Assembly: GCA_015680685.1 (NCBI GenBank)
Contig: MNCI01005769.1
Location: 62,001 to 126,000, forward strand
Source of the DNA: Gnetum montanum
Taxonomy: Eukaryota; Streptophyta; Gnetopsida; Gnetales; Gnetaceae
Length of the DNA stretch: 64,000 nt
Direction of reading: 5' to 3'
The translations under genes and the position numbers were made by a program. The notes under the pieces are model-generated. The model had not been told where the DNA came from, did not search any database, and saw nothing but the letters and a program-made list of their open reading frames with translations. Within the stretch, counting starts at the first letter, position 1. The number at the start of each line of letters is the position of its first letter. Below are positions 1 to 11,549 of the stretch, piece by piece.

Positions 1-896
1 AAGGTGGTGTACAACCCCTTGTGTGTTTTATGGTTAATGTGACTTGGCGAATCTCATTCAAACTCCGAGCTCAAACCAACCACTTCCAGTGACTTCGCAT
101 TAATGCATTTGGTTAAACCATCCACTTGGATAATGAGGATGCATCTTCAAAGAGCCACCACCATTCCGACGAAACAAAGGAGACAATGGGAAGTGAGAAG
201 GGCCTTAGTTAGAGGGAACACTTTGGTTCCATAACCAGTGCTTGTAGCCCAAATTTATTTTTGTCAAAGGGGTGTGCTTTGAATCCTCACTTTCATCATT
301 TTTTGGTTTTTTTTTGTGTTTTTATGCATGGGGACCACACCATGCAAAGACTTCTTATTTTTATTGTCTCAACTTCTGACAGTTGGGTAACATCAGAACG
401 GTAAGAAAACTCAAGAAGAAAACATCCATGCACCCAAGAGAATGACCAACACAAAAGCACTAAGTTCCCTTGAAGTCATACCCTTGCAATCCTTGAGTCC
501 TTCCTTAGTTTGAAAAATACCTAGTCACCGGTTCGTTAAAGTTCTTATTGGAAGGGAACTGTACATTTCCAAGCCAAGAGAAACCATAGACTTTGATGGA
601 TGGATGGATGAAGTGAAATCATTGCCTGCCATATCAAAAGAAACATACCTTAGTATCAAAATTGTAGCTTAAAGGTAAAAATCAAACATTAGCAATCAAT
701 ATGAAAATAGTTCATACCATCGGTCTGAACACTTATTGGGTGACGAACTTACATGGTGGATGGCACACACACACACACACACACAAAATAGAAAAGTACA
801 ACAATGGTGTAAAACAGAAATAGAAAAAGTTAAAGAAATTTGTAAAACAAAAATGTGTAAAACAAAAACTAAAAAAGAACTAAGGGCCCCATATGA
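1..896 (-). other. 3' non-coding region of element A
   Basis: There is no supportable gene here. Read on the minus strand it matches the region between pol and the 3' LTR of elements K and D. It has TTTTTGTTTTACA-type repeats (about 820-880), a CA microsatellite (763-785), and the conserved block with CAAAGCACACCCCTT and CTAACTAAGGCCCTTCTC (about 130-330). The 3' LTR lies beyond the left edge. Confidence 0.7.
763..785. repeat. (CA)n microsatellite
   Basis: About eleven CA units in the 3' non-coding region of element A. Element K has a longer TG run in the equivalent place (55316-55352), so the repeat was probably in the common ancestor. Confidence 0.9.
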
Positions 897-1955
897 TTAG
901 CATAGGTGGCCATCTCCCCCATGACTGAGTTGTAACTGAGAGATTCGAAATAATGAGCATCTATTTGAATTTCTAAGAAGTGCCCAAATTCTCCCAATTG
1001 ATGATCTTAAGTAAAGGGGTGGAAGTTGGTGACACTCATGTTCCAATGTGTCTATGCCACGGTTGTTGGCATGAGTTTCCTTAGTTCGTTCCATGCATAT
1101 TTTTTTGCTGCTACAAGTAGCTGTCAACCATAGGGTGTCTACTACTTCTTGTGTGGTTGCTACATATAGGCATCTTTGTTGCAGAGTTTCTTGGGCACAC
1201 CTGTTACATGGAGACACGTCCTCCATGTCATCACCTGATGAATCACTGTATGTGATGCATGGAACTATCTTCTTCTCGATCTTTGCACATATGTTTATCT
1301 TAGAGATTTCCAAGGAAAGATCGTGGATCCTAAGGCATGCGTCTACTGTGCTTAGCCATGCCCTTCCCATTATAATTGGAAAGTCCCCTTCATTGTTGTT
1401 CACTTCGATCACTAGAAAGTCAACTGGGTAGGACCAACCACACACAGTGGTAATAACATCCTTCACCAATCCTAAGGGAATGGTGATGGACTGGTCTACC
1501 AGCTCTAGTTGGATGTTGCTCTTCTTAAGTTTTGGTAGGTTCCAGGCGTGATACATCTCTTGTGAAATTAAGTTGACTCCAGAACCTGAGTCAAGAAGAG
1601 CCCGATGTGGTGCATTCCTAGCAATTTGCAAATAAATAAAGGAACTCCCAAGGTTAATTAGTTTCCTGGGAAGGTGGCCTACCTTGATCCAGTTAGTTAC
1701 GGTATGTGTTAACATAACCGTATGCGTTACGCTCTGTTGGACTAAAGGGTTCTCTGAAGCGTTAGTGGTTAGTGGCCTATACATGTACCCAACCACTTGT
1801 TGTTGCGAGAGTTTGTCTGGGCTCCTAGTTCTAAAGAAGGGTCTCTTGTTTGTACAGTTGTCAGAACTAGCACCTGGTTGGATATTTACATGCTTAATAT
1901 TTATAGCTCTCACGACGTTACGTTGCTGCGGTTGGGTAGGCAATTCCCCTTGCAT
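897..1955 (-). pseudogene. Aspartic protease region of element A fused to the pol C-terminal tail
   Basis: The open reading of 352 residues starts inside the Pro/Gln-rich gag C-terminus (MQGELPTQPQQ). It contains a retropepsin-like protease with the catalytic DSG triplet (ALLDSGSGVNLI, about residue 120), followed by the IIMGRAWLS segment conserved in every protease copy here. In life it would cut the Gag-Pol polyprotein in the virus-like particle. After about residue 310 the frame leaves the RT linker and joins sequence ending SHGGDGHLC, the last residues of pol in element K. All of RT, RNase H and integrase is absent. It is open over its length, but the element cannot move unaided. Confidence 0.8.
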
Positions 1956-4011
1956 TGTTGGAACTGGTTATATGGGAACTACAGGTGGAAGAGGTGCGGG
2001 CGGAGTTAGAGGATGGATTGAATGTGAGATATCTCCCAGAGGAAAAGGAGTCCTCCTGAAGTACTCCTGAACTTGGTAGTGACGTTGGGGAGTAGTGTGA
2101 CCCATAGAGTCACCTGGAGAAACTGGCTACTGCACATAATAACCGTAAGGATCGGGCTGCCGATAAGGGTATTGATGTGTTCGTGGTGGCATCCCCCATG
2201 ACTATGGGTATTGCCACTGCTGATGTTGTCCAATAGGATGTGGGGGCGTTCCACTTGGGTAATATGTCAAGGGTTGGTGGAACTGCCTTGGGTTACCTTG
2301 TGGATAAGGTAACCTTCGGGGTGTTTGCCGCTGATTAAGTCTTGAATTTAACGCATACACCCCAGACTCCTGCAGATGTGAGATAATTGGGCAACATCCC
2401 TTAGGATGGTCATAGTAGCAGACCTCACATCCACTATCATCGTCTGAATCAGAATTCATAGTCGCATCGGAGATAGGAATTTTCCCCTTACCCTTGTTAT
2501 GTGTAGGGTTTAAGTTTCTCCGCTTGGTTTTGCCTTTGTCACTACCTTGNNNNNNNNNNNNNNNNNNNNNNNNNNNNNNNNNNNNNNNNNNNNNNNNNNN
2601 NNNNNNNNNNNNNNNNNNNNNNNNNNNNNNNNNNNNNNNNNNNNNNNNNNNNNNNNNNNNNNNNNNNNNNNNNNNNNNNNNNNNNNNNNNNNNNNNNNNN
2701 NNNNNNNNNNNNNNNNNNNNNNNNNNNNNNNNNNNNNNNNNNNNNNNNNNNNNNNNNNNNNNNNNNNNNNNNNNNNNNNNNNNNNNNNNNNNNNNNNNNN
2801 NNNNNNNNNNNNNNNNNNNNNNNNNNNNNNNNNNNNNNNNNNNNNNNNNNNNNNNNNNNNNNNNNNNNNNNNNNNNNNNNNNNNNNNNNNNNNNNNNNAG
2901 GACCGGTACCAGCTCTCTGCTTCTTTAGTGAGTGTCCTTGGAAACAACTTAAGCTTCTGCCACTCATTATCTATATTTTGCAAGGCACAGGCATCGTGGA
3001 ATGCCTATAAATGATGTTGAGGATCAACGTTGTATCCCCCTTCAAAACGTGGGATATTATTTATGTCCAAACACTTGATCCTGCTGTCCTTTAAGTGCCT
3101 TGTGGGGATCCTAACTACCTCTGTGATATCTAGAATGCTTTGGGTTGTGAGTAGGGGTTTGTCAGGTTTTCCTTGTCATGACGTCTGTGATGTCTTCATT
3201 GTGGTTCCCTACTCTCCCTACGTCCTTGCCCTTGTCCTAACTCTCGACCTTCCTATCGAGGTCTTTCATCTTCCTTACTTTTACCCTCTCCGTTGTGCTC
3301 ATGATGGCTGCACCCAGATGTGGAAGGAGAGTGGGAATGGTGAGATGAAGGAGAAAAGGAAGGGGATCCATCACCATGGCGATGTTTCTTACCTTCTCTT
3401 TGGTTGCTTCGGCCCTGATCGTTGTAACGATCTAGGTGTCCGTCCTTAGTGTGAGTGGTTGTTCTTGCCGTGAACAGTTGGTGCTCACGGGGATCAGAGC
3501 CCATAGCATGTATAGTTGATTGAAGGCTCTGATGCCTAACCTCTTCACCATTGTGAGGAGGAGGAACATCATTTCCTAAGAAACCTGTTGTGAGGGGTTC
3601 CTCGTCTCCTATTTCACTAGGGACATGGGGGACCTTGCCCTTCAACAATGAGTGTTGGCTCTACTGCCTTTCATCTCGAATATGTTGGGCATCTGTGGGA
3701 TGATAATCCCTTGTGTCAAAGTCATCCATAATGTATTCCGCAAATAGTTCTAGCATGCCAATCTGTGCTAAGGCACAGAAAAGCATGTTAGGGATAGATC
3801 AATCTGGGAGTAACACAATGTTACCTTGCAAATCTCTCCACCGCAGTTGTTCGTCTTGATGGAGAATAAAAGTAAAATCAGGCACATACTCATCGGGATG
3901 AGTATATGTCACCTTAGATTGCTGAGGACTTGGATGGTTCAGCTTATGTGTATGTCACTGACTGTCTTCCATGTTATCCCTAGGTGAGTCAACCTTATGA
4001 GAAGAAGCCAT
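1956..4011 (-). pseudogene. Gag of element A (with assembly gap)
   Basis: Gag starts at the ATG at 4011 (MASSHK). In order it has a conserved N-terminal module (THPDEYVPDFTFILHQDEQ, then WRDLQGNIVL), an acidic linker, a Ser/His/Arg-rich stretch (HRHGDGSPSFSPSSHHSHS), the Retrotrans_gag-type capsid region (NIPRFEGGYN ... WQKLKLFPRTL), the 349-base gap, and a zinc knuckle CEVCYYDHPKGCC at about 2400-2440 with spacing CX2CX3HX4C. A Pro/Gln/Tyr-rich tail follows and runs into protease. Stops interrupt it at former CAA, CGA or TGG codons. Gag forms the particle and packages element RNA; this copy cannot make a full-length protein. Confidence 0.8.
2550..2898. other. Assembly gap (run of N)
   Basis: 349 unknown bases inside gag of element A. 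In the close relative H the interval between the same flanks is clearly longer (about 575 bases), so either the gap size is only an estimate or A carries a deletion here. Confidence 0.99.
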
Positions 4012-4132
4012 TTTAATGGTGTGCTATTCACCATTATATATGTTCTTATTTAACTAATTAACCCAAAGGTTCGTTAAGGCTCACAACGAAGTGAAAGATT
4101 TCCTAATGTTCTAATTGGCATACAAACACTTA

Positions 4133-4152
4133 GTCCTTGGCAATGGTGCCAA
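4133..4152 (-). promoter_or_regulatory. Primer binding site of element A (tRNA-Asp type)
   Basis: On the minus strand, directly after the LTR, the sequence reads TTGGCACCATTGCCAAGGAC. The plant tRNA-Asp complement is TGGCGCCGTTGCCGGGGA, and the differences are G-to-A or C-to-T changes. This primes minus-strand DNA synthesis. Confidence 0.75.
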
Positions 4153-5057
4153 TGATGAGTGGCGAGGTACCCCTACACTCAACCATATGAAACGAGCATA
4201 GCACGTGTGATCCGGTTGAACTCCACAGACTAAATGCCTAAACGCCGCAAGGAAAACTTCGGGTTAATTAATCGTTGTCTTCCTAGACTTGTTATTGTCA
4301 TGGTGTATGGTTAAGTAAGTCTGAGGTATATGATTTTTTGGTCTGTTCTGGTTTATCTCCTATGCTAATGGGTGAAGGGTTGAGAGACTAAAACTAACTC
4401 TAACTACAAAACTAAGTCCTAGCGTTAGCATCCGTTCCCACTTGCCGTACACACCCTGAACTGTGCAACTATGGCTACCAAACGCTAATTGTTACTGGGA
4501 TTACCACACGTAACGCACGTGCTTGAAGCGGTCATACTGAGGCACCTAACTAGCCTAAGTGTGACAAGCGGCCGATTCTTTGACTAGCCATACACATCTG
4601 TAGATGCTCATAATCAAGTCGTACTTGTCCCACGTTCTAGGAGGTAAGGGTGAGAGAATCTAATCGCGATGAGTAGCTGATTCCTTGGCTAGCCGTACAC
4701 ATTTGTCAATGCTTGTAACCAAGTCGTACTCATGCTGCGTTACTAGGAAAGTAATAAATAACATTAAATAAACCTATCCATGTACTGCAAGGTTTATCCA
4801 CAAAGCTCATCTTTATTGTCGTACACAACTTGCGTTCAGGTACAAAGTTGCTCGAATAAAGAACCGTTCACTTGGGGGACTCCTACTATGGGCACATGGA
4901 AAATATTCTATCTCTGGGGTGATCAATCCGCCAAAGCTTCGCTACTTTACGCCTAGGATGTGAAATGAAGGGAGTGCCGCCTCTTATTTATAGATTTGGT
5001 GATGGACTGCAATATCGCGTATGCGATATCGTGGCCTATGCGAATCACGTCTCATCA
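4153..5057 (-). repeat. 5' LTR of element A
   Basis: 905 bp with ends TG...CA (minus strand TGATGAGACG ... CACTCATCA). It contains GATATC-type palindromes (about 5010-5031), a TATA box (TATAAATA near 4985) and AATAAA inside a stem-loop (about 4810-4862). It closely resembles the LTRs of H and, less closely, K. Confidence 0.9.
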
Positions 5058-6359
5058 GTCTTCTAAATGTTCATTTGCCCATATAGTCATCTTGTTATGC
5101 TTTGTCTCAGTTTTGTCTATCGATTTCTATATTGGAAAAGGTTGGGACTATATCACCCTTTCAAAATTAGTTGCTTCCTCTTCCTTGTAGTTCTGGATCT
5201 TTGTTGTTTGTAGAGTTGGGTCCCACTCAAATGCTTTGGCATTCCCCCATTTAGATAATTCTCTCTCTTCTTTCACCATATGCTCTATTAGTTATTTGAC
5301 CTAGTGGGCTTGTAGCTTATATAGTTGTCCTCGGGCATACTTTCCAAGGTTCACCCTTGTTTCATTGCTAAGCCCATCTATAATGTGAAGTATTTGCTCT
5401 TTCTCGAAGAACCTATGACTTGGACATTTATTTAGTAAGGCATAGTATCTATCTAAGGCCATGTTCAAGGGGTCCTGTTGTTATCGTTTCCATCTTTGGA
5501 TTTGTCTCCTCAAGGCGGACACTTGCGCATAGGTCTGGTATCTTTTATTGAAAAGTTCTAATATCGTTGACCATCATTTGATTGAATTTGGTTCTAATGA
5601 TCTATACCACACTTTAGATTTATTGATTAGTGTTGTAGGAAAGAGCTTAAGCTCTTAACATTTATGATCCACATTATTGAGCACACAAGCATCATGGAAG
5701 GCTTGTAAATGATGTTGTGGATCTAAATCATAGCCTCCTACAAATTTTGGAATATTATTTAGGTCGAGCTTAGGTAGTCAACTCTTCTTGTGATGCCTGT
5801 GAGATATCTTAATGGCCTTTGTGATGTGCATTAGGCTTTTAGGGACTAACAAGGGTTTATCATTGTTAGACAAGTTGTGATTAAAATCTTTATTTGATCA
5901 ATGGTGATGATGGAACTTGTGTTCATGTTGATGACCTTGAGTGTGTCTACGGGTTTGATTTTTGCTTTTATTCTGACCCTTTTGTGGAGCTTTATCTCTA
6001 TACCCACATTCATCTTTGTCAAAACTATATGTTGAAGTTGAGGGGGAAGATGAAAAGGGGAAACTTAGAGGATAGCCATGGCTTCTATAATGTTCCTCAA
6101 GGTCCCCTGGTTTATCATTTCTAAGTACCAAGGAGGTATTAGGCCTTGAGGCCTCTCCTAGTTTAGGACTGATGTCATCTTCTTCAAGATTTTCTGCCTT
6201 AGTTGAATGTCATGTTTGAGTATCATTAGGATGGCCATGGTCATGAAAAACCACTTCATAAGGTGGATCACTCCAATCTTCTTGATTGTACATTTCATTA
6301 GTTCTCCAATGAATAGGTGCGCTATACGGTTCATAATCATTTTCGCATGAGTGACACAT
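5058..6359 (-). pseudogene. Gag fragment of element B
   Basis: The start is the ATG at 6359 (MCHSCENDYE). It lacks the THPDEY N-terminal module of A, D, H and K. An acidic and His/Arg-rich linker (QTRRHTQGHQHEHKFHHHH near 5900) precedes the capsid region (NIPKFVGGYDLDPQHHLQAF, then YAQVSALRRQIQRWKR and DRYYALLNKCPSHRF). The reading stops at 5058 where A begins, before the zinc knuckle. Several in-frame stops are present. The capsid segment aligns along its length with element E gag. Confidence 0.7.
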
Positions 6360-6467
6360 TGTTGTTGATTGGTGATGTGTGTTTGAATACTTCTCGAAAG
6401 ATATATCGTTAATACCCTTTTACAGTGATCTTGTGTAATATAACTAATCTAGATAACTAGCATAATC

Positions 6468-6484
6468 CCTAGCAGTGATGCCAA
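6468..6484 (-). promoter_or_regulatory. Primer binding site of element B
   Basis: The minus strand reads TTGGCATCACTGCTAGGG next to the LTR. It is a decayed tRNA-Asp-type primer site in the expected position. Confidence 0.6.
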
Positions 6485-7308
6485 TGATGAGCGATGAGGT
6501 ATCCCTATGCTTAACCATACAAATACAAGTGTGTACGCATGATCTGATCAAATTCTACAGATGAACTAGTTATGGCACCTAAATAGTTATACGTTGATCG
6601 TAGTTCGTTGTCTTCCCACCTGGACTAGTAGTAGCTTTGTTAGGTATGGTTGAGTCTAGAGTCAAGCATATGATGTTTTCCTAATTCTACATTACTCCTG
6701 ATAATAGAAAAGATAAATTGATTAAACTAATAATGGAAGAAAAACCTAAATTAGCCTATGGCAATGGTATTCGTCGTTAACAATTCATACATGTCTTGGA
6801 CTTTGTGGGATTATTGCTAGGCATGCCAAGTATTCACACTGAAACGCTCATGATTAAGGTGTACACATTCCACTTAATGACAGGAAAAGTAAATAACAAT
6901 AAATTGAACTATTACTAAAGAAGGCATTAAATAATTAAAACAACAAAAATTAATCTAAGTGAATGCTATAATGATGAAAGTAATCTTGATCTTTATTGCT
7001 GGTCATGCACGTCTCTAAGTACATTAGACTCAAACAAAGGTGTCATGCAATTACAAATGTCACACTGCGGGCATGCACTGGGAATAACTAGCTTGAAAGA
7101 AAGAAATTGAAATTTGAAAACTAAACTGCCAAAAGAACTAGAAAGAAAAGAACTTAACTAAAAATTGTCAACTATGTGCTTGAGTGATGTATTTATAGGT
7201 TAACATAGGAATCACAATATTGCGTATATGATATCATATTCAAGTCATGATATCATGTACATGATATTGCATACATGATATTGGGGCTTGGAAAATCATG
7301 ATTCATCA
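6485..7308 (-). repeat. 5' LTR of element B
   Basis: 824 bp, minus-strand TGATGAATCATG ... CGCTCATCA. The U3 side (7215-7290) has at least four GATAT(C/T) palindromic units immediately upstream of the TATA box (TATAAATAC near 7190). A CTTTATT/AATAAAG-type pair lies at about 6990-7040. Confidence 0.85.
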
Positions 7309-8150
7309 AGGATTTATCTCAATCCCTACTTGAGTGATTCTATGCCCCAATACAATGCCTTCTTGGACCATGAGGTACCTCTTTTGCTAGTTGAGTCATA
7401 GATTCATTTCGACGCATGATTTTAGTACTTGCTCAAGACGGTCCAAAGCTTGCTCGAATGTAGTTCCATAGGTGGAGAAGTCATCCATGAAGACTTCCAC
7501 ACTACTATCGATTTTCTGTTGAAAAATGTTGATGTTGTAAGAGCATTGCATAGATCAAAAGACATCTAACAATGTGCAAAATTTTTCTAGGGACTCATGA
7601 ATGTTATCTTGGCCTGATCCTCGGGCACAATTGGGATTTGGTTATAGCCATTATAACCATCTAGGAAGCTATAATAGCAATGCCTAGAGATAGTATCCAA
7701 CACCTGATCAAAAAATGAGAATGGGAAATTTTCTTTGAATGTAGCCATGTTCAATAGCATAAAGTCAATATAGACCCACCACTTGCCATCTTTCTTTGGT
7801 ACAATTACGAGTGGGCTAATCCACTAATTATCCACGATAGGATAGATGAACCTTGCCTTGAGAAGTTGTTCTATTTCCTCCTTTATGATTTGTTTTAGTT
7901 TGGGATTCAACCATCTCTATGGCTGTCTTCTTGGCTTCATGGAAGGGTTAGTGTAAATGTGATGCTGGCATATCCTAGGATCAATTCTAGTTAGTTCATT
8001 ATATGACCAAGCAAAGGCTTTTGGCCATTTGTTAACCACTGTTAACAACTTTTCTCTTTGTGTAGGAGCAAGTTTGGCATTGATTATGATCGGCTTACCA
8101 GTGTTTAAAAATGCATATTCCATGTTAGTTGGTAAAACTTTTAATTATAG
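7309..8150 (-). pseudogene. Reverse transcriptase N-terminal remnant of element C
   Basis: The minus-strand reading includes the linker MEYAFLNTGKPIIINAKL ... KAFAWSYNELTRIDPRICQHHI (7917-8123). RT fragments follow: WWVYIDFMLLN-like, LDGYNGYNQ-like near 7650-7690, and a FMDDF-like segment (VEVFMDDFST, near 7480). This is the RNA-dependent DNA polymerase of a Ty3/gypsy element. Many stops are present and the reading is cut at 7308 by the LTR of B. Confidence 0.75.
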
Positions 8151-8960
8151 GGGCTCCTATTTAATACTTTTAGGAATTTCCAACTTTTCCCAATAGGTAT
8201 TATTAATTTCATTATCAGAGAGTTGGTGCTGAACTTGCTTGAGTTTGTCCATGCTTCTGACATATGCACATGTTAGGTTCTCAGTTGGTTTTATGCATAA
8301 TGTGTTGCTATTAGAATCAGTTGTTAACCACTAGGTGCCCTCTTGTTTTCTGGTTGCTGCGTATAGGCACTTTTGTATTTCTGTTTCTTGTGCACATTGA
8401 TTGCATGCTTTAATGGATGTGCTTTTAATAGATCAGAGCTTTTGCACGTAATTGCACCTATCATCACTATGTGTGATGCATGGAATGTGCTTCTTCTCCA
8501 TTTTTCCAAATTCATTCTCCTTGGAAATCTCCAAGGAGAGGTCTTTGATGCCCATTCTCACATCCACAGTACTTAACCATGCACATCCCATGATGATAGA
8601 CAAGTCACCCTTGCAATTTTCAACCTTGATCACTAGGAAATCAAGAGGATAGGACCACCCATAGTCTATGGTCACAATGTCCTCTACCAAACCAAAAGGA
8701 ATAATGATTGACTAATTTATTAATTCTAAATGAATGTTTCTCTTCTTAAGAGGTGGAATGTTCTAAGCCTTGTACATGTCATGTGATATGAGATTAACCT
8801 CGGAACTAGAATCAAGAAGAGCCTTGCATGGTTCATGTTCAATGATTTGCAAGTAGATAATGGGACTTCTAGGGTCAGCTCTCTTTATAGGGAGATTGTT
8901 AGCCTTGATCCAATTGAAAATAGCATGGGTTAACATTATAGTACAGATCTTAGGCGACAT
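8151..8960 (-). pseudogene. Aspartic protease remnant of element C
   Basis: The minus strand encodes TIMLTHAIFNWIKANNLPIKR, then KALLDSSSEVNLISHDMYKA, then DFLVIKVENCKGDLSIIMGCAWLSTVD and KKHIPCITHS. The catalytic DSG has become DSS (about 8815); element D has the same Ser, so this may be a feature of that subfamily. Stops at former TGG or CAA codons break it. Confidence 0.75.
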
Positions 8961-11393
8961 TTGGTTCGAAGGGATCTCAAAGGTATTTGATGCAAAGGAT
9001 GAGGTAGTTGGAGATATAGGATGATTGGCTACATTAGGTTGTGAGGGCTTAGGAGGATTATTAGATTGGAAGAATGGTTGTTTCTTAGATCAATTATTCA
9101 ATCCACTTGATTGGAAGTTTGGTTCCAAATTTACAGCCCTCGTAGCATTTTGTTGATGTGGCTGTGGGGGAATTTTGCCTTGCATAGATGGAGCAGGAGG
9201 TAACTAGGTAGAGGGCAATGGGATATGTGCAGATGCATGCAGAGGATGATATGAATGTGGGTTCTCCCCTCGAGTAGACGGTGAATGGTTTTGATGATAT
9301 TATGGGAGATCATAGTGATGCTAGAACAAAGCATGACTTACATAGCTTCATGGAGAAATAGGTTGTTGAACATAGTACCCATAAGGATTTGGCTATCTGT
9401 AAGGGTACAATTGCCTTAGTGGTCATGTCCCCCACAACTGTGATTGTTGCCACTGCTGGTATTGCTTGTATGGTTGTGGTGGAGCTCCACTTGGATAATA
9501 AGCTTATTGTTGTTGGTGGAACTGCCTTGGATTTCCTTGAGGATAAGACAATCTTCTAGGTGCTTGCCTCCTTGATAGTCAAGGATTCAGTGTGTACATC
9601 CTAGAATCTTGTAAGTGTAACACCATAGGGCAACATCCCTTAGGATGTTTATATTGATAGATGTCACAACTAGTATCATTATTAGAGTTAGTTTCCACAA
9701 CTTCTTCTACTAGAGTAGCCTTACCCATACCTCGTTGATAGGCATGTTTAGCTTCCTTTCATCTCATGTGATCATGATCACTATTTCACTATTTGGATTC
9801 TTTAGCAATTTTCATAGCAGTTTAAAATTTTTCATCCAAAGAGTCCCATAGTTTGTCAACCTTAGCTAAAATATTAGAAATAGATTTTTTAATAGGCAAG
9901 GTTTTTTGTTTATCACTTCATCAAGTGGTGCATTCTCCTCTTTACAAATCGAGCCTCTCTTTTTCTGATGAAAGGATCCTTATTATACTATTTTGAACTT
10001 TTCCTTTTTTGCAATTCATCTTCTTCTTTTTCTACTTGCTCTATCAACCTTTGGATCTATTGAGCTCTTAGTTTGGATAATCTTCCTTGGGTGCAAACCC
10101 CAAGAGTTCTTCTAGATTCAGCTCTGAGCCCATCTATGATATGGCAAAGTTATTTCCTTTGAGAATAATCGTGGCCAAGGCATTGATTTAAGAGAGAATA
10201 GTATTTGTCCATGGCAGCATCCAAGGGTTCATGTGTTCCCTATTTCCAGCCTTGGATTTGCTTTCTCAAGTTAGACACTTTAGAGTATGTTTAGTAGTTA
10301 TCATTGAATAGCTTCAGCATGGTACTCCATCTATGCATAGATTCTAGTTTCAAGGATTAGTATTAGCCTTCTACCTTCTTGAAGAATGTCTAGGGGAAAA
10401 GATTTAGTTTTTGCCAATTATTTTCAATGCTTTGTAAGGCATAGGCATCATGAAAAGCTTGTAGATGGTTATGCGGATCAAACTTGTATCCCCCCTCAAA
10501 TCATGGGATATTATTCATGTTTAAGCTTGATTTGGCTATCTTTCACATGCTTGGTTGGAATCTTAACTACCTTTGCAATGTTGAGCATACTTTGAGTCAC
10601 TAACAAAGGTTTATCATCATCATTATATTGATGACACCTATGATGATTTCCTGCCACCCCTTCTTTCTTAGCAGGCCTTATGATCATTGTTGTCCCATTG
10701 GTCACCTTCATCATGATTATTCCTTCAATAGCTTCTGTTAGAACCAGAAGATGAAGGGGAATGTTTGGAATTGCATGAAGAATATGGAGAGGAATATGGA
10801 CTGCCACCACCACTACAGTGTTCACCATCACCTTGCTTGTCATGACCAAGATCCTTAGATTCCTTATCTTTGTGATGCTTACCTAAGTTCTTGTCTTGAT
10901 GGTCATTTTTCTTTGAACCCAGTTTATGAATAGTTGATTGTAGGTTCAAGACCACACCCTTATCAGCATGAACGAGGGGTGGAGAATCTCCATGTTGAGA
11001 ACCCCTAGAGGGAGGATCCTCATTATCAGTTTGGTTCAACAAGAACAAGGGATTAGAGAAATGTTTCCCCCTTACAAGTTCACATTGCTTCTCTTGGTGT
11101 TGATCTCACCTGCATTGTGTTTCTGTGGGATGATAGTCTCAAGTGTCAAAGCCATGCACAACGTATTCCTCTTAAATATTTGAGATGCCTAACTTTTTAA
11201 GAGTTTGAAGTAGCATCCCAAGCATAGATTGATTAGAAGGAAATACAATGTTGTCCTCAATGTCTCACCACTGCATCTATTCATCTTGATGTGATATGTC
11301 AGGTACATACTCATTAGGATGAGTATATACCACCCTACATTCTTAAGGGATAGGTGGTTTCGCATCCTCATTCCTATGAGAAGAAGAAGACAT
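8961..11393 (-). pseudogene. Gag of element C
   Basis: Start at the ATG at 11393 (MSSSSHR). The N-terminal module is recognisable (EYVPDISHQDE, DIEDNIVFPS, about 11240-11320). It is followed by SLFLLNQTDNEDPPSRGSQHG, a His/Ser/Lys-rich stretch (GDGEHCSGGGSPYSSPYSS, about 10800), the capsid region (about 9950-10560), a decayed zinc knuckle (HPKGCCPMVLHL, about 9620) and a Pro/Gln/Tyr-rich tail. Multiple stops and frame breaks are present. Confidence 0.7.
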
Positions 11394-11529
11394 TTTCCAA
11401 TATAAAATAAAATGTTATTGTGCTTTTTATAATTCTATGTATAGCAGAAATGAGATGGACCTTGAGGTTCATACAATGATGTTAATGGTATTCACTAAAC
11501 CTAGATAGTGCATGTTTCAAACAAATCGA

Positions 11530-11549
11530 GTCCCTAGCAATGGTGCCAA
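11530..11549 (-). promoter_or_regulatory. Primer binding site of element C
   Basis: The minus strand reads TTGGCACCATTGCTAGGGAC directly after the LTR. This is a tRNA-Asp-type site with transitions. Confidence 0.7.

Larger units (their letters stand above)
1..5057 (-). mobile_element. Element A: Ty3/gypsy LTR retrotransposon, pol deleted, 3' LTR outside window
   Basis: In reading order (minus strand) this holds a 5' LTR (4153-5057), a tRNA-Asp-type primer site, gag, protease, a few codons of the pol C-terminus and a 3' non-coding region that runs off the window at base 1. The reverse transcriptase, RNase H and integrase regions found in element K are missing: the protease reading runs directly into the segment that ends pol in K (SHGGDGHLC). 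It is therefore a non-autonomous gag-pro derivative of the K family. The right flank at 5058 is gag of element B, so A appears to be inserted in B. The expected target duplication (GTCTT on the right) cannot be checked because the left end is absent. Confidence 0.85.
5058..7308 (-). mobile_element. Element B: gag and 5' LTR, rest beyond element A
   Basis: This minus-strand element retains gag (to 6359) and the 5' LTR (6485-7308). Element A interrupts it at 5057/5058. The sequence after its LTR (7309) is reverse-transcriptase sequence of element C, so B is inserted in C. Its gag starts like that of E (no HPDEY module), so B probably belongs to the same gag-only family as E, though what lay downstream of its gag is outside the window. 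Confidence 0.75.
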
